Assembly: GCA_963737145.1 (NCBI GenBank)
Contig: CAVTRO010000002.1
Location: 434,001 to 498,000, forward strand
DNA length: 64,000 nucleotides
Reading direction: 5' to 3'
Source: AP-15 sp963737145
Lineage (GTDB): Bacteria; Pseudomonadota; Alphaproteobacteria; ATCC43930; CGMCC-115725
Below the pieces are notes generated by a model. It did not search any database and had not been told where the DNA came from. It saw only the letters and a program-made list of their open reading frames with translations. Below are positions 1 to 9,833 of this stretch, piece by piece. Each line of letters begins with the position of its first letter. Positions within the stretch are counted from its first letter, which is position 1. The position numbers and the translations under genes were made by a program.

Positions 1-288
1 GCGACCTATCTGCGCCCCCCTTGGCTGCGGCGCTATGCCTACCGCGTCAAGAACCGGGTGCGGCGCCCCGCGGAGTGGCCGGACTATCTGCAACAGGAAT
101 ATCGCGACGCGGCATTGCCGGGCGGCGTCCAAATAATGACTGAGTTGTTCCAGCTCGACCGGGTCACCGATCCGGCGCAGACCGCCCGGATTTTGACGCT
201 CGAATATCTGGTCCGGCAGTTCGACGGGCGCATCCGGGTCGACTTTCCTCGTTCGGCTTTGCCAGGTTGCAAGAAATGTGCGGCATAG
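1..288 (+). CDS. C-terminal end of an unidentified protein (window-edge partial)
   Basis: The reading frame is open from the first base to the TGA at 286-288, giving 95 residues. The last 40 residues form a helix-rich segment containing ILTLEYLVRQF, which loosely resembles the C-terminal helix of asparagine-synthase-like proteins, but no diagnostic motif is left. It overlaps the start of the next gene by 13 bases, which suggests translational coupling in one operon with the exosortase-associated amidotransferase. The family assignment is a guess; only the presence of a coding C-terminus is well supported. Confidence 0.5.
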   Translation, partial: ATYLRPPWLRRYAYRVKNRVRRPAEWPDYLQQEYRDAALPGGVQIMTELFQLDRVTDPAQTARILTLEYLVRQFDGRIRVDFPRSALPGCKKCAA

Positions 289-2213
289 CCGGGATCTTTG
301 ATTTTCGCGGCTACCGCGACGTCGGCCGCGTCCTGCTTAATCGAATGACCGAAATCATCGCTCATCGTGGACCGGACGGCGACGGTTTCCATTTTGCGCC
401 GGGGATCGGGCTTGGGATGCGGCGGCTGGCGATCGTCGATCTCGTCACCGGCGACCAGCCGCAATTCAACGAAGACGGCACGGTGTGCGTCGTCTTCAAC
501 GGCGAAATCTATAATTTTCAGCCCCTCATGGCCGAGCTGACGGCGCTCGGCCACGCCTTCCGGACGCGCTCCGACACCGAGGTCATCGTCCACGCCTGGG
601 AGGAGTGGGGCGAGGGTTGTCTCGACCGCTTCAACGGGATGTTCGGGTTTGCGCTATGGGACGCGCGGCGCGAGGCGCTCTTCCTGGCGCGCGACCGGCT
701 CGGCGAGAAGCCGCTATACTACAGCATGCTGGCCGATGGCCGGCTGCTGTTCGCGTCGGAATTAAAGTCGCTGGCGCTTAGCCCGGACATCGACCGCGGG
801 CTGGACCCGCAGGCGATAGAAGAATTTTTTGCCTATGGGTACATCCCGGATCCGCGGTCGATCTATCGCGGCGTGAAGAAGCTTGCGCCGGCGCATTCGC
901 TGCTCGTCAAACGCGGCGAGCCGCCGCCGGAGCCGCGCTGCTATTGGGATGTGCGCTTTGTCGACGGCGGTTCGATCCGCCGCGAGGAGGCCGCGGAGGA
1001 GCTGATCGCGCGGCTGCGCGAATCGGTCCGCCTGCGGATGATCGCCGATGTGCCGCTGGGCGCCTTTCTTTCGGGCGGCGTCGATTCGAGCGGCGTCGTG
1101 GCGATGATGGCGGAGCTGAAGAGCGACCCGGTCAGCACCTTCTCGATCGCGTTCGGAGCGAAGGGCTGGGACGAATCGGCCTACGCGGCCGAAATCGCCC
1201 GACGCTATCGGACCGATCATCACGTCAAAGAGGTCGATCCCAATTCCTTCGATCTGCTCGACCGGCTGGCGACGATCTATGACGAACCGTTTGGCGACAG
1301 CTCGGCGATCCCGACCTTCCGGGTCTGCGCGATGGCGCGGGAGAACGTCACGGTGGCCTTGTCCGGGGATGGCGGCGACGAGGTGTTCGCCGGCTATCGC
1401 CGGTATCGCTGGCATTGCTTCGAGGAGCGGGTGCGCCGCATGGTTCCGGCGAGCTTGCGCCGACCGTTCTTCGGGATGGCCGGCGCGCTCTACCCGAAAC
1501 TGGACTGGGCGCCGCGCCCGCTGCGCGCCAAGGCCACACTGCAGGAGCTGGGCCGAGACACGATAGAGGCTTATTTCTCTTCCGTCTCGATCTGCGGCAC
1601 CGAGATCCGCCGGCGGCTGTTCAGTCCGGGTCTCGTGCGCGAACTGCAGGGCTACGACGGCGTCGAGGTGCTACGCTCGCATATGCAGCGCTGCGGCAGC
1701 GACGACCCGCTGTCGCAAGTTCAGTACGCCGATTTCAAGACCTATCTCCCCGGCGACATTCTGACCAAGGTCGATCGCGCCAGCATGGCCAATTCGCTCG
1801 AAGCGCGGGTTCCGTTGCTCGACCACACGCTGGTCGAGTGGGCGGCGGGTCTGCCACCGCATTTCAAGCTGCATGGCCGCGAGGGGAAGCAGATCTTCAA
1901 GACGGCGCTCGAACCCTATGTCGCGAAGAAAATTCTCTACCGCCCGAAACAGGGCTTCGCCGTGCCGCTCGCCGCATGGTTTCGCGGCCCGCTGCGAGGG
2001 CGCCTGCGCGACACGTTGCTCGGGCCCGTGCTACGCGGCTCGGGCTTGTTCGACACCGGCATGATCGCCACGCTGCTCGACCAGCACCAATCGGGAGAGC
2101 GCGACCACAGCGCCGCTTTGTGGACATTGTCGATGATGGAATCGTTTTTGCGGCAGGTGGAGGGGGGCCGCCCCGCCGAACCGGCGCCGCAGACCGCCCA
2201 TACGATGGCCTGA
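276..2213 (+). CDS. asnB: XrtA/PEP-CTERM-type amidotransferase (class II asparagine synthase family)
   Basis: The 645-residue product has an N-terminal class II glutamine amidotransferase domain and a C-terminal asparagine-synthase ATP-pyrophosphatase domain. The start is set at ATG 276 because the next codon is Cys2, the nucleophile that must become N-terminal (MCGIAGIFDF); an upstream TTG at 267 would bury it. Visible motifs are RRLAIVDL, NGEIYN and SDTEV in the glutaminase half, and SGGVDSS, the pyrophosphate loop, near residue 265. Overall wording is closest to the exosortase A (XrtA/PEP-CTERM) associated amidotransferases found in exopolysaccharide loci, where they probably amidate a sugar or lipid-linked precursor. 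A PEP-CTERM protein at 31.8 kb fits this. The exact substrate is unknown. Confidence 0.85.
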   Translation: MCGIAGIFDFRGYRDVGRVLLNRMTEIIAHRGPDGDGFHFAPGIGLGMRRLAIVDLVTGDQPQFNEDGTVCVVFNGEIYNFQPLMAELTALGHAFRTRSDTEVIVHAWEEWGEGCLDRFNGMFGFALWDARREALFLARDRLGEKPLYYSMLADGRLLFASELKSLALSPDIDRGLDPQAIEEFFAYGYIPDPRSIYRGVKKLAPAHSLLVKRGEPPPEPRCYWDVRFVDGGSIRREEAAEELIARLRESVRLRMIADVPLGAFLSGGVDSSGVVAMMAELKSDPVSTFSIAFGAKGWDESAYAAEIARRYRTDHHVKEVDPNSFDLLDRLATIYDEPFGDSSAIPTFRVCAMARENVTVALSGDGGDEVFAGYRRYRWHCFEERVRRMVPASLRRPFFGMAGALYPKLDWAPRPLRAKATLQELGRDTIEAYFSSVSICGTEIRRRLFSPGLVRELQGYDGVEVLRSHMQRCGSDDPLSQVQYADFKTYLPGDILTKVDRASMANSLEARVPLLDHTLVEWAAGLPPHFKLHGREGKQIFKTALEPYVAKKILYRPKQGFAVPLAAWFRGPLRGRLRDTLLGPVLRGSGLFDTGMIATLLDQHQSGERDHSAALWTLSMMESFLRQVEGGRPAEPAPQTAHTMA

Positions 2214-2269
2214 GCGCTGCGGTGGCGCAAAGCGCGGCGCCGACGTATTTTTGGGTCGCGCCTCGCTGC

Positions 2270-2611
2270 TTAGCGCGCACTCCCTCCCGATGTGGCTGGC
2301 CCTCCCGCGGGCATCCGGTTCAGCGGAGTGTGCTGGGAGAGCTCATTGCGGTTCAGCTGGTCGGCGTTGCCGGCGTTCGATTGCGCGGCCTTAACGTGAT
2401 GCGCCGCCGACCTGTTGACGTGGTGCGGGTGATGAGTTGAGGGGGCAGCGCGGTGCGCCGAAGTCTCACCCCGAGGCGATGGACCCGAGTAAGCTGCCGG
2501 CGGGGCCATACTCGTCCCGCCCGGCGGATTCGCCTGCTGCGCCGAGACGGGGACGGGGACGGGGATGACTAGAACGGCAAGCACTGCAACGCTGCTCAAA
2601 ACCCGTTTCAT
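2270..2611 (-). CDS. Small secreted His-rich hypothetical protein
   Basis: The 113-residue product starts with a clear Sec signal peptide (MKRV, a hydrophobic stretch to about residue 22, cleavage near VSAQQ). The mature part is low in complexity, rich in Pro, Ser, Asn and His, and contains HHPHH and AHHV clusters that could bind metal. No catalytic domain is visible. It converges with the amidotransferase gene. No family recognised; the call rests on the signal peptide and coding-like composition. Confidence 0.5.
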   Translation of the reverse strand: MKRVLSSVAVLAVLVIPVPVPVSAQQANPPGGTSMAPPAAYSGPSPRGETSAHRAAPSTHHPHHVNRSAAHHVKAAQSNAGNADQLNRNELSQHTPLNRMPAGGPATSGGSAR

Positions 2612-2700
2612 GCTTCAGCTTCCTGTAGAGTGGGGGAGCGACTTGCTTCATAAATAGGGTTGCGGCGACCGGCGCGTAAAGCGTGACAGATCAGCGAGGC

Positions 2701-3345
2701 TCAGCCACGCCCCGGGTCATTCTCGACGATTTGCGGGGAGGTCACGCCCATCGATACATAAATGCTCATCAGGGTTTCCACGCCGATATTGGCCGGCTTG
2801 ACCCATCCGGCCGGGACGTAGATCAAGGCGCCCCCGACCGGGACCGGCGCGGAGGGGACGAGGACCACATGGTAGCGTTCGCCGTCGATCAGGATCGGCC
2901 GCGGCATCGGCAGTAGCCCCAGAACCCCGCCGCCGCCGTCGCCGCCGAAGAAGCACCAGACCGGGCTCATGCTTTTCAGCCCGTCCTGATCCTTTCTGTC
3001 CATGATCGCGACAAACCGCTTGGTGACGTCGTACAGATTGCGAACGAACGGGATGCGCTCCATCATGGAATCGATGAGCAGACGAACCCGGCTTTCCAGG
3101 CGGGATTCGACGGTGAGCCCAAGGAGATAAATCAGCCCGATCACAACGATCGCACCGAGCGCATAAGCTGCAATCGGCGAGTCCGACAGGTGAAACCCGA
3201 TCGACAGCAAGATGCGCCCGATCGCGCTGTCCGGGCCGACATAGCCGTAAATAAACGTACCAACCCACACGATGACGGTGATCGTCACGGCGAGCGGCAG
3301 CAGGACAAAGAAACCGGCCAGAAAAGTGCGGAAGCGGCTGATCAT
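2701..3345 (-). CDS. DUF502 family integral membrane protein
   Basis: The 214-residue product begins MISRFRTFLAGFFVLLPLAVT, the typical opening of DUF502 proteins. It has a first membrane helix at about residues 8-32, a second at about 58-80, and a soluble C-terminal domain containing PVPVGGALIYVP, the conserved Gly/Pro-rich segment of the family. Family members are widespread in proteobacteria and of unsettled function. The gene lies 47 bases downstream of the RND permease on the same strand and could be co-transcribed with the efflux genes. Confidence 0.85.
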   Translation of the reverse strand: MISRFRTFLAGFFVLLPLAVTITVIVWVGTFIYGYVGPDSAIGRILLSIGFHLSDSPIAAYALGAIVVIGLIYLLGLTVESRLESRVRLLIDSMMERIPFVRNLYDVTKRFVAIMDRKDQDGLKSMSPVWCFFGGDGGGGVLGLLPMPRPILIDGERYHVVLVPSAPVPVGGALIYVPAGWVKPANIGVETLMSIYVSMGVTSPQIVENDPGRG

Positions 3346-3392
3346 CGGACACCGTTGGCGAATACCCCATGCAAAATACCCGCAAGGCTGCT

Positions 3393-6300
3393 TTATTCGG
3401 CGGCCTTGTCGGGTATCGCGCGCTCAGGTATCACGGGTTTCCGCGATTTTGACAGGCTCTTGACCCGCTCCCGCAGGGTCTGGAACAGCACGTAAAGGCC
3501 GGGGATCACGAAAATGCCGAGGAAGCTCGCGGCTACCATACCGCCGAATACCGCGGTGCCGACGGCGCGGATCGTCGCCCGGCCGGCGCCGGTCGCGATG
3601 ACGAGCGGCACCATCCCGGCGATAAAGGCCAAGGATGTCATCATCACCGCGCGGAACCGTAATCTGGCGGCCTCGATCGCGGCTGCGGCTATGGCCTGCC
3701 CCTCTCGCCTCTGCTCCATCGCGAATTCGACGATCAGGATCGCGTTCTTGGCGGCGAGTGCGATCAGCACGACGATGCCGATCTGCGCGTAGATGTTGTT
3801 GTCGAGCCCGAACAGCTTCAAAGCCGCCGTTGCCCCGAACAAGCCGACGACGACCGACAGTAGCGCCGCGACCGGTATCGACCAGCTCTCGTAGAGGCCC
3901 ACGAGAAACAGATAGGCGAAGACGATCGCCAGGCCGAGGATCGGGCCGGTTTGGCCCGCGGCGGCCTTCTCCTGGAGCGCGGTGCCGGTCCACTCATAGG
4001 AAAAGCCATGGGGCAGGCTGGCGGCGGCTACGGCCTGCATCGCGGCGATCGCTTGCCCCGACGAATAGCCGGGAGCCGGCCCGCCATTGATGGTCACCGA
4101 GCGCAGGTTATTGTAGCGAATGATCGAAGCCGGCGCGGTGATCAGCTCGACATCGGCCACGGTACGCAATGGGATGAGGTCGCCTTGCGCGGTGCGGACG
4201 CGCACTCGGAAGATGTCTTCGACGGATTTGCGGTCGGGCGCGTCGGCTTGGACCTTGACCTGCCAGGTGCGGCCAAAGCGGTTGAAGTCGTTGACGTAGG
4301 TGCCCCCCATCGTGGTCTGCAGCGCGCTGAAGATACTGCCGATCGAAACTCCCAACGTCTCGGCGCGCTGGCGATCCAGTTTCAGATAGACCTGCGGCGT
4401 CGAGGCTCCAAAGGTCGTGTAGACGCGGGCGAGCGCCGGGTTCTGGTTGGCGGCGATGACGAGACCGTCGGCGACAGCCGCGAGATCTCGGGGTTCTGCG
4501 CCGGAGAGGCTCTGCAATTGGAGTTCGAACCCGGCGGCATTTCCGAGGCCGGAGATCGGCGGCAGATTGAAGGCGATGACATTCGCCGCGGCGATCTGCC
4601 GGAACGCCCGATTGAGGTCCGCCAGTGCCGAGAAGACCGAAAGCGACTTGTCCGCTCTTTCATCGAACGGCTTTAACCCAATGACAGCGATGGCCTTGTT
4701 CGGCAGGGCAAGACCATCGATAAGGCTATAACCGCTGACGGTCAGCACGTTTTGCGTCCAGGGTCCGTCCTGGATCATTTTTTCGACCTGGGCCACGACC
4801 GTGTTGGTACGGTTCAGCGACGAGGCATCCGGTAATTGGATCTCGGCAAAAAAGGCGCCCTGATCCTCATCGGGTAAAAACCCAGTGGGCACGATCTTGG
4901 CCAGCCAGCCGGCCGCCAACGCAAAGGCTATCACCAACCCCGCCGTTATCAGCGACCGGCGCGTCAGTGGCCGGACCAATGCCACGTATCCGTCGCGGCT
5001 CTTGTCGATGCTGCGCTGGAAAAAGGCGATAAGCCCCCTTCGAGGGCCGCGGTGCCGGAGCAATAACGCACACAAGGCGGGCGAGAGGCTGAGTGCATTG
5101 ATTGACGAAATAACCATCGATACCGACACCGCCACCGCGAATTGCTGGTATAGCTGGCCGGTTATCCCAGGTACGAAGGCCGTCGGTACGAACACCGACA
5201 GCAGCACAAGGGTCGTGGCGATGATCGGTGCGGTCACCTGCGACATCGCTTTTTCCGCTGCTTCGGCAGGCGTCAATTGAGGTTCCGTCTCCAGGATGTG
5301 TTCCACCGCCTCGACAACGATGATCGCGTCGTCGACAACAATGCCGATCGCCAGGACCAGCGCCAAAAGCGAGATCGTGTTCGCCGAGAAACCCAGGGCC
5401 AACATGACTGCAAAGGTACCAACCAGAGCAACCGGCACCGCGATGATCGGTATCAAGGTCGCCCGCACACTCCCGAGAAAAATGAAGACGACGATGCCGA
5501 CGAGGACAAAGGCTTCGAGCAGCGTCTTCTCCACCTTGTGTATCATCGCCTCGACGAAGACTGTCGTGTCGTACATCACGTCATAGGCGACATCTTCCGG
5601 GAGCAGCGGCTCCATCTCCTTAAGAGTTTTTTTGACGCCGGCAGCCACTCCAATGGCGTTGGCCCCGGGCGATTGGTAGATCGCGATCCCCTCCCCGGGC
5701 CGCCCATTGTAGCGAACGAGCGAATCGGCCGACTTCGAGCCGAGCTCGGCGCGGGCGATGTCCTTGATGCGCACCACCCCGCCATCGGGCGTCGCGCGGA
5801 CAATGATGTCGTTGAACTCCTCGATCGTCGTCAGCCGTCCCTGCGTGGTGATGTTGAGCTGGAATTCCACCTCGGGGACGAGCGGCGCCGCCCCTACGCG
5901 GCCGACCGCGGCCTGAGTGTTCTGCGAATTTATCGCGTTGACGACATCCTCGGGCGTAATGTCGAGGCTCGCCATGCGGTCGAGGTTGAGCCAGATCCGC
6001 ATCGAGTATTCGAGGTCGCCCCATTGGGCCGCATCGCCGACGCCCGGCACCCGCTTCAGGGCGTCCACCATGTTTATCTTGGCGTAATTCGACAAAAACA
6101 GCGCATCGCGGGTCCCCTTCGGCGAGTACACCGCGACGACCTGCAATAGCGAGGTCGACTGCTTTTTGGTCGTGACGCCGTTGCGCTGGACCTCGGGCGG
6201 CAATTGCGCCAGCGCCTGGTTGACCCGGTTGGTGACGTTGACCGTGTTGAGGTCGGGGTCGCTGCCGACCGCGAAGGTAACATTGAGGACGTAGCTGCCG

Positions 6301-6557
6301 TCGCCGCCGGAGGTGGATTTCATGTAGATCATCCGATCCACACCGTTGACCTGAGCCTCGATGACCTGCGCGACGCTTTCCTCGACGGCTGCCGCCGAGG
6401 CGCCGGGATAGACCGTGCTGACCTGCACCTGCGGCGGGACGATCTCCGGAAACTGCGCGACCGGAAGCGCGCGAAGGGCGATCACCCCGGCGATCGAGAT
6501 GACGATCGAGATGACGATTGCGAGCCGCGGGCGGTGAATGAAGACGGAGGAAATCAT
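3393..6557 (-). CDS. RND multidrug efflux permease (HAE1/AcrB-MexB type)
   Basis: The 1054-residue length is normal for the HAE1 family. The first helix (RLAIVISIVISIAGVIAL) follows the usual short FIHRP opening. The proton-relay aspartates appear in LAIGIVVDDAIIVVE and the relay lysine in ALAAKNAILIVEFA. The two large periplasmic loops and twelve-helix architecture can be inferred from two matching halves. It should export amphiphilic drugs or solvents through a trimer that joins an adaptor and an outer-membrane TolC-like channel. The adaptor gene lies 18 bases upstream on the same strand; no outer-membrane component is in the window, so a shared TolC is likely. The frame is intact throughout. 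Confidence 0.95.
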   Translation of the reverse strand: MISSVFIHRPRLAIVISIVISIAGVIALRALPVAQFPEIVPPQVQVSTVYPGASAAAVEESVAQVIEAQVNGVDRMIYMKSTSGGDGSYVLNVTFAVGSDPDLNTVNVTNRVNQALAQLPPEVQRNGVTTKKQSTSLLQVVAVYSPKGTRDALFLSNYAKINMVDALKRVPGVGDAAQWGDLEYSMRIWLNLDRMASLDITPEDVVNAINSQNTQAAVGRVGAAPLVPEVEFQLNITTQGRLTTIEEFNDIIVRATPDGGVVRIKDIARAELGSKSADSLVRYNGRPGEGIAIYQSPGANAIGVAAGVKKTLKEMEPLLPEDVAYDVMYDTTVFVEAMIHKVEKTLLEAFVLVGIVVFIFLGSVRATLIPIIAVPVALVGTFAVMLALGFSANTISLLALVLAIGIVVDDAIIVVEAVEHILETEPQLTPAEAAEKAMSQVTAPIIATTLVLLSVFVPTAFVPGITGQLYQQFAVAVSVSMVISSINALSLSPALCALLLRHRGPRRGLIAFFQRSIDKSRDGYVALVRPLTRRSLITAGLVIAFALAAGWLAKIVPTGFLPDEDQGAFFAEIQLPDASSLNRTNTVVAQVEKMIQDGPWTQNVLTVSGYSLIDGLALPNKAIAVIGLKPFDERADKSLSVFSALADLNRAFRQIAAANVIAFNLPPISGLGNAAGFELQLQSLSGAEPRDLAAVADGLVIAANQNPALARVYTTFGASTPQVYLKLDRQRAETLGVSIGSIFSALQTTMGGTYVNDFNRFGRTWQVKVQADAPDRKSVEDIFRVRVRTAQGDLIPLRTVADVELITAPASIIRYNNLRSVTINGGPAPGYSSGQAIAAMQAVAAASLPHGFSYEWTGTALQEKAAAGQTGPILGLAIVFAYLFLVGLYESWSIPVAALLSVVVGLFGATAALKLFGLDNNIYAQIGIVVLIALAAKNAILIVEFAMEQRREGQAIAAAAIEAARLRFRAVMMTSLAFIAGMVPLVIATGAGRATIRAVGTAVFGGMVAASFLGIFVIPGLYVLFQTLRERVKSLSKSRKPVIPERAIPDKAAE

Positions 6558-6575
6558 CGAGGTGTTGCCCCCTCC

Positions 6576-7676
6576 TCAACCAGCGGGCGACGGCGCCGGT
6601 TGCGGCGCCACCGTCATTCCTGCGCGGATGCGCTGCTGCCCCTGAACGACGACGCGCTCGTCCGGTTTTATCCCTTCGTCCACGACCGCGAGGCCCGCTC
6701 GGCGGGTGCCGAGGCGCAGGCGGCGCTGCTCGACTTTGTCATTCTGGCCGACGACAAAGACGTAAGGCCCGGTCTGGTCGATCGCGATGGCGGATTCCGG
6801 GATCACCAAGACCTTGTCGCCGCCCTTCTCTTCGATGATGACGCGAACCGTCTGGCCGCTGGTGAGAATATCGTCGGGATTGGGGAACATCGCGCGGACC
6901 GTCTGTCCGTCGGTTCGCGGGTTGACCTGGACATCGAGAAAATCGACACGCCCCTTCTCGTTGTAGAGCGAGCCGTTGGCCAGTCTGACGCGAGCCCGCA
7001 CCTTCCCCGTCACGTCGGTGTCGCGGGCCTCCAGCATCTCGCGCTGAGTCACCGAAAAGAGCACCTGCATCGGGTCGTCTTTGACTACAGTTGCGAGCAC
7101 ACCGGAATCCGGCCCGACCAGATTGCCGGGCGACACCGCCGGCCGCCCAATCCGCCCGCCGATCGGCGATTTGATCTCCGTATAGGAAAGCTGGATCTGG
7201 GCGTCGCGGAGGTTCGCCTCGGCTTCCATGACCGCGGCCTTGGCCTGACCCTGCTCGGCCGTGCGCTGGTCGAGCTGAGCGACCGGGGCGTTTCCCTTGC
7301 GCGTCAGCTCGGCAGTGCGCGCCAATTGCTGGTCGGCATTGGCGAGCGTCGCCTGCGCTGAGGCGAGCTGGGCCTTGCGCTGGTCGACTGCTGCCTCGAA
7401 CGGCTCCTTCTCAATCGTAAAGACCACTTGGCCTTCTTTGACCCCGTCGCCGTCCTTGAACAGGCGCGGGCCGAGGAAACCCTGCACCCGCGCCCGCAGA
7501 TCGACCTTTTCGAGCGCCTCCGCGCGCCCAACGAACTCAGCCTGCTTGGTCATCGACCGCAGTTCGGCCGGCGCAACCAGCACCGCCGGAGGCGGACCGC
7601 CTTGTTGGGCGTATGCAGGCAGACCGGCCAATGCCGAATACGCGAAAAAAGCAAAAGAAAACCACCCGCGTGTCAT
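6576..7676 (-). CDS. RND efflux periplasmic adaptor subunit (MexA/AcrA type)
   Basis: The 366-residue product has a signal peptide (MTRGWFSFAFFAYSALAGLPAYAQQ) without a lipobox, so it is probably not lipidated. The order is a lipoyl half-motif, a helical hairpin around residues 80-150 (KAQLASAQATLANADQQLART), the second lipoyl half (YTEIKSPIGGRIGRPAVSPG), then a beta-barrel domain with EGQVVFTIEKEPFEA-like wording earlier and VLVIPESAIA near the end. It would bridge the inner-membrane permease to a TolC-type channel. It precedes the permease by 18 bases, so the pair forms an operon. No dedicated regulator gene is adjacent. Confidence 0.93.
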   Translation of the reverse strand: MTRGWFSFAFFAYSALAGLPAYAQQGGPPPAVLVAPAELRSMTKQAEFVGRAEALEKVDLRARVQGFLGPRLFKDGDGVKEGQVVFTIEKEPFEAAVDQRKAQLASAQATLANADQQLARTAELTRKGNAPVAQLDQRTAEQGQAKAAVMEAEANLRDAQIQLSYTEIKSPIGGRIGRPAVSPGNLVGPDSGVLATVVKDDPMQVLFSVTQREMLEARDTDVTGKVRARVRLANGSLYNEKGRVDFLDVQVNPRTDGQTVRAMFPNPDDILTSGQTVRVIIEEKGGDKVLVIPESAIAIDQTGPYVFVVGQNDKVEQRRLRLGTRRAGLAVVDEGIKPDERVVVQGQQRIRAGMTVAPQPAPSPAG

Positions 7677-7758
7677 CGCGCCCCCACCAATGAGCTAATG
7701 TAGACTACTCCAACCCTGCCGGTCGGTCCCCACAATATTGCGGTTGATCGGAGGCAGC

Positions 7759-8433
7759 CTAATTCAGGAGAGTGACCTTGCCGGATGACAAATCATAATA
7801 CCCGGCGACGATTTTGAGTTGATTCTCTTTTATGTGATCGGCCAGAACCGGCGAGGATTGCCGCAGCAATCCCGCCTGGATCTTGGCGTTGGCCTTGATC
7901 GCCGCCTCCAGATTGGACCCGGCCTGGTCGACCGCTGGGCGGATATAGGGATAGAGCGTGCTGATCTGCCCGGGCACCGCTTTGCCTTCAATCGTGGCAT
8001 GGACGGCCCCGCAATCGGCGTGACCCAGCACCAAGATCGCCTTGGTGCCGAGTACCGCGACGCCGTATTCGAGGCTGCCGATAACCGCCGCGGTAGCGAT
8101 ATTGCCGGCAACCCTGGTAACAAAAATACGTCCGATGCTTTGATCGAAGATCACCTCGACTGGCACCCGCGAATCCGCGCAGGACAGCACGGCGGCGAAC
8201 GGCTCTTGTTTTTCGACCGTCTTTGCTCTCAATACCTTCAGGTCTTCGTTGAGCGATGTCATGCGGCCTTCGGCAAAGCGACCGTTGCCGTCAATCAGCT
8301 GTTGCAGCGCCGCCTCGGGGGTCAGTGAGGTTTGCGCCCGGATGGCGGTTCTGGGAATCAGGCTCGAGACTCCGGCTGCCGCAGCCGATCCCAGCGCTCC
8401 GCAGACAAACTTACGCCTGGAATGGATCATCAT
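7759..8433 (-). CDS. Beta-class carbonic anhydrase with Tat signal
   Basis: The 224-residue product starts with a twin-arginine-like leader (SRRKFVCGALGSAAAAG), so the enzyme is likely exported folded, with zinc already bound. The zinc and catalytic motifs are complete: CADSRVPVE supplies Cys, Asp and Arg, and GHADCGAV supplies His and the second Cys. The family interconverts CO2 and bicarbonate. A periplasmic location suggests a role in pH or inorganic carbon handling at the envelope. The gene lies between the efflux operon and an SDR gene on the same strand, 9 bases upstream of nothing shared; no operon partner is obvious. Confidence 0.93.
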   Translation of the reverse strand: MMIHSRRKFVCGALGSAAAAGVSSLIPRTAIRAQTSLTPEAALQQLIDGNGRFAEGRMTSLNEDLKVLRAKTVEKQEPFAAVLSCADSRVPVEVIFDQSIGRIFVTRVAGNIATAAVIGSLEYGVAVLGTKAILVLGHADCGAVHATIEGKAVPGQISTLYPYIRPAVDQAGSNLEAAIKANAKIQAGLLRQSSPVLADHIKENQLKIVAGYYDLSSGKVTLLN

Positions 8434-8442
8434 CCTTGCACC

Positions 8443-9303
8443 TCATAAGCCGACCAACCGCGCACTCTCCTCCCATAAACGGTGAGCGAGGCCGCTGTCG
8501 AGTGCCGCCGGATCGGGCTGGGCGAGGGTCTTGCGAATCACGTAGCCGCCGTGGAACGGCTTCGGGTCGGGGACCGTCGCGAGAAATACGGGTGTCTCGG
8601 CGCCCTTCTCCGGGCTGAGCATAAACGGCTTCGCGAGCCGCCAGCCGAGTTCGGTGATCCCGCCGCGCTGGCCGATGCCGGTGGCAACGACGCCGGGGTG
8701 AAGGCAGGTCGCGACGACCTCGTCCGGATCAAGCCGCGACGCCAGTTCCCGAGTGAACAGGATGTTGCACAGCTTGGAGCGGCCATAGGCCCGCATCATC
8801 GTCCAATCGCGCGGGCGCGTCAGGTCGGCGACATCGATGCGGTTGCGGCGGTGCGCCTCAGAGGCTGCTGTGACGACCCGCGCCGGCGCCGACGCCTTCA
8901 GCCGGTCGAGCAGCAAATTGGTCAATAGAAACGGAGCCAAGTGGTTGACTGCGAAGGTCAGCTCGAAACCGTCCGCCGAAAGTCGGTAGTGCGGCGAAAA
9001 CAGACCGGCATTGTTGACCAGCACGTCGAGCCGGTCATACCCCGACAGGATGTCCTCCGCCAGCCGGCGCACCTCCGCGAGACGCGAAAAATCGGCGAGC
9101 ACCAAATCGACCCGGTCCGAGCCCGAGCGCTCGATGACCCACCGGCGCGCCTCTTCGGTCCGCGCACGGTCGCGGCCGGTCATCACGACCCGCATCCCGG
9201 CGCGCGCGAGACCCAGCGCAGTGTGCAGCCCGATCCCGGAGCTCGCCCCGGTCACGACCGCGACCCGTTGTGCCGTGTCTTCAGCCGAGGAAATCACGCT
9301 CAA
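8443..9303 (-). CDS. Short-chain dehydrogenase/reductase (retinol dehydrogenase-like)
   Basis: The 286-residue product carries the NAD(P)-binding TGASSGIG motif near residue 19, the NNAG motif and the YGRSK catalytic Tyr-Lys pair. The sequence MTGRDRARTEEA after beta-2 favours NADP. The overall wording (LFSPHYRLSADGFELTFAVNHLAPFLLT) is that of the WW-oxidoreductase/retinol-dehydrogenase-like SDR group, for which bacterial substrates are mostly unknown. Its 3' end lies 9 bases from the carbonic anhydrase start on the same strand, so co-transcription is possible. Confidence 0.9.
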   Translation of the reverse strand: MSVISSAEDTAQRVAVVTGASSGIGLHTALGLARAGMRVVMTGRDRARTEEARRWVIERSGSDRVDLVLADFSRLAEVRRLAEDILSGYDRLDVLVNNAGLFSPHYRLSADGFELTFAVNHLAPFLLTNLLLDRLKASAPARVVTAASEAHRRNRIDVADLTRPRDWTMMRAYGRSKLCNILFTRELASRLDPDEVVATCLHPGVVATGIGQRGGITELGWRLAKPFMLSPEKGAETPVFLATVPDPKPFHGGYVIRKTLAQPDPAALDSGLAHRLWEESARLVGL

Positions 9304-9344
9304 GGCTCTAATCGTAGGCTTCTAACGTTCGGCATTCCCACCTC

Positions 9345-9372
9345 ACCGTCATGCCCGCGAAAAGCGGGCATC
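9345..9372. repeat. REP-like palindrome
   Basis: The stretch reads GTCATGCCCGCG, then AAAAGCGGGCATCCAG. GCCCGC pairs with GCGGGC around a short A-rich loop. This is a widespread intergenic palindrome type in alphaproteobacteria. It resembles, but is not identical to, the short palindromes that interrupt the IS256 gene 1-2 kb downstream. Confidence 0.6.
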
Positions 9373-9833
9373 CAGAGCTTTCCCCTGGCTTGAACAGGGG
9401 CGGCGCGCACGACGCCGTAGCCCGGGCCCGCTTTTGTGGGGCGGCGAGACGAACGCAGCCAGAACCCCTTCATTTCGCTGATACAACTAACGCGCGATGG
9501 CATCGAATTCGCGTCCCTCTCCGGGTCATCGCTCATCTCGTCGCCAAGTTGGCGAGCGGCTGATTGTATAACCGACCAGGCTGAATTGGTTAAATCCTCA
9601 TGGCCGCGGCGTGAGATGGGCCACTGCCGACGAAGAAGCCGCTCTCGCGTGAGTTGCTGAGCGACACCATTAACGATGATCACAATCCTTTTAGCCTGGA
9701 TTAGGATTTGAAGGGATCTCCCGGCAGGATCCGGCCGGAGCGGTCACCTGCACCACCGCCGCGCCAATTCGCTACAGGGAAATCCAATAGGGCATACAAA
9801 AAGAGCCGCAAAACCGGATTCTGGAAAAATCAT

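Noticed and set aside
5277..7361. Long plus-strand open frames opposite the RND efflux genes
   Set aside because: Arg/Asp-rich antisense shadows without motifs; the minus-strand genes are full-length and unmistakable.
9300..9683. 127-codon minus-strand frame next to the SDR
   Set aside because: It reads through a REP-like palindrome and has no family likeness.
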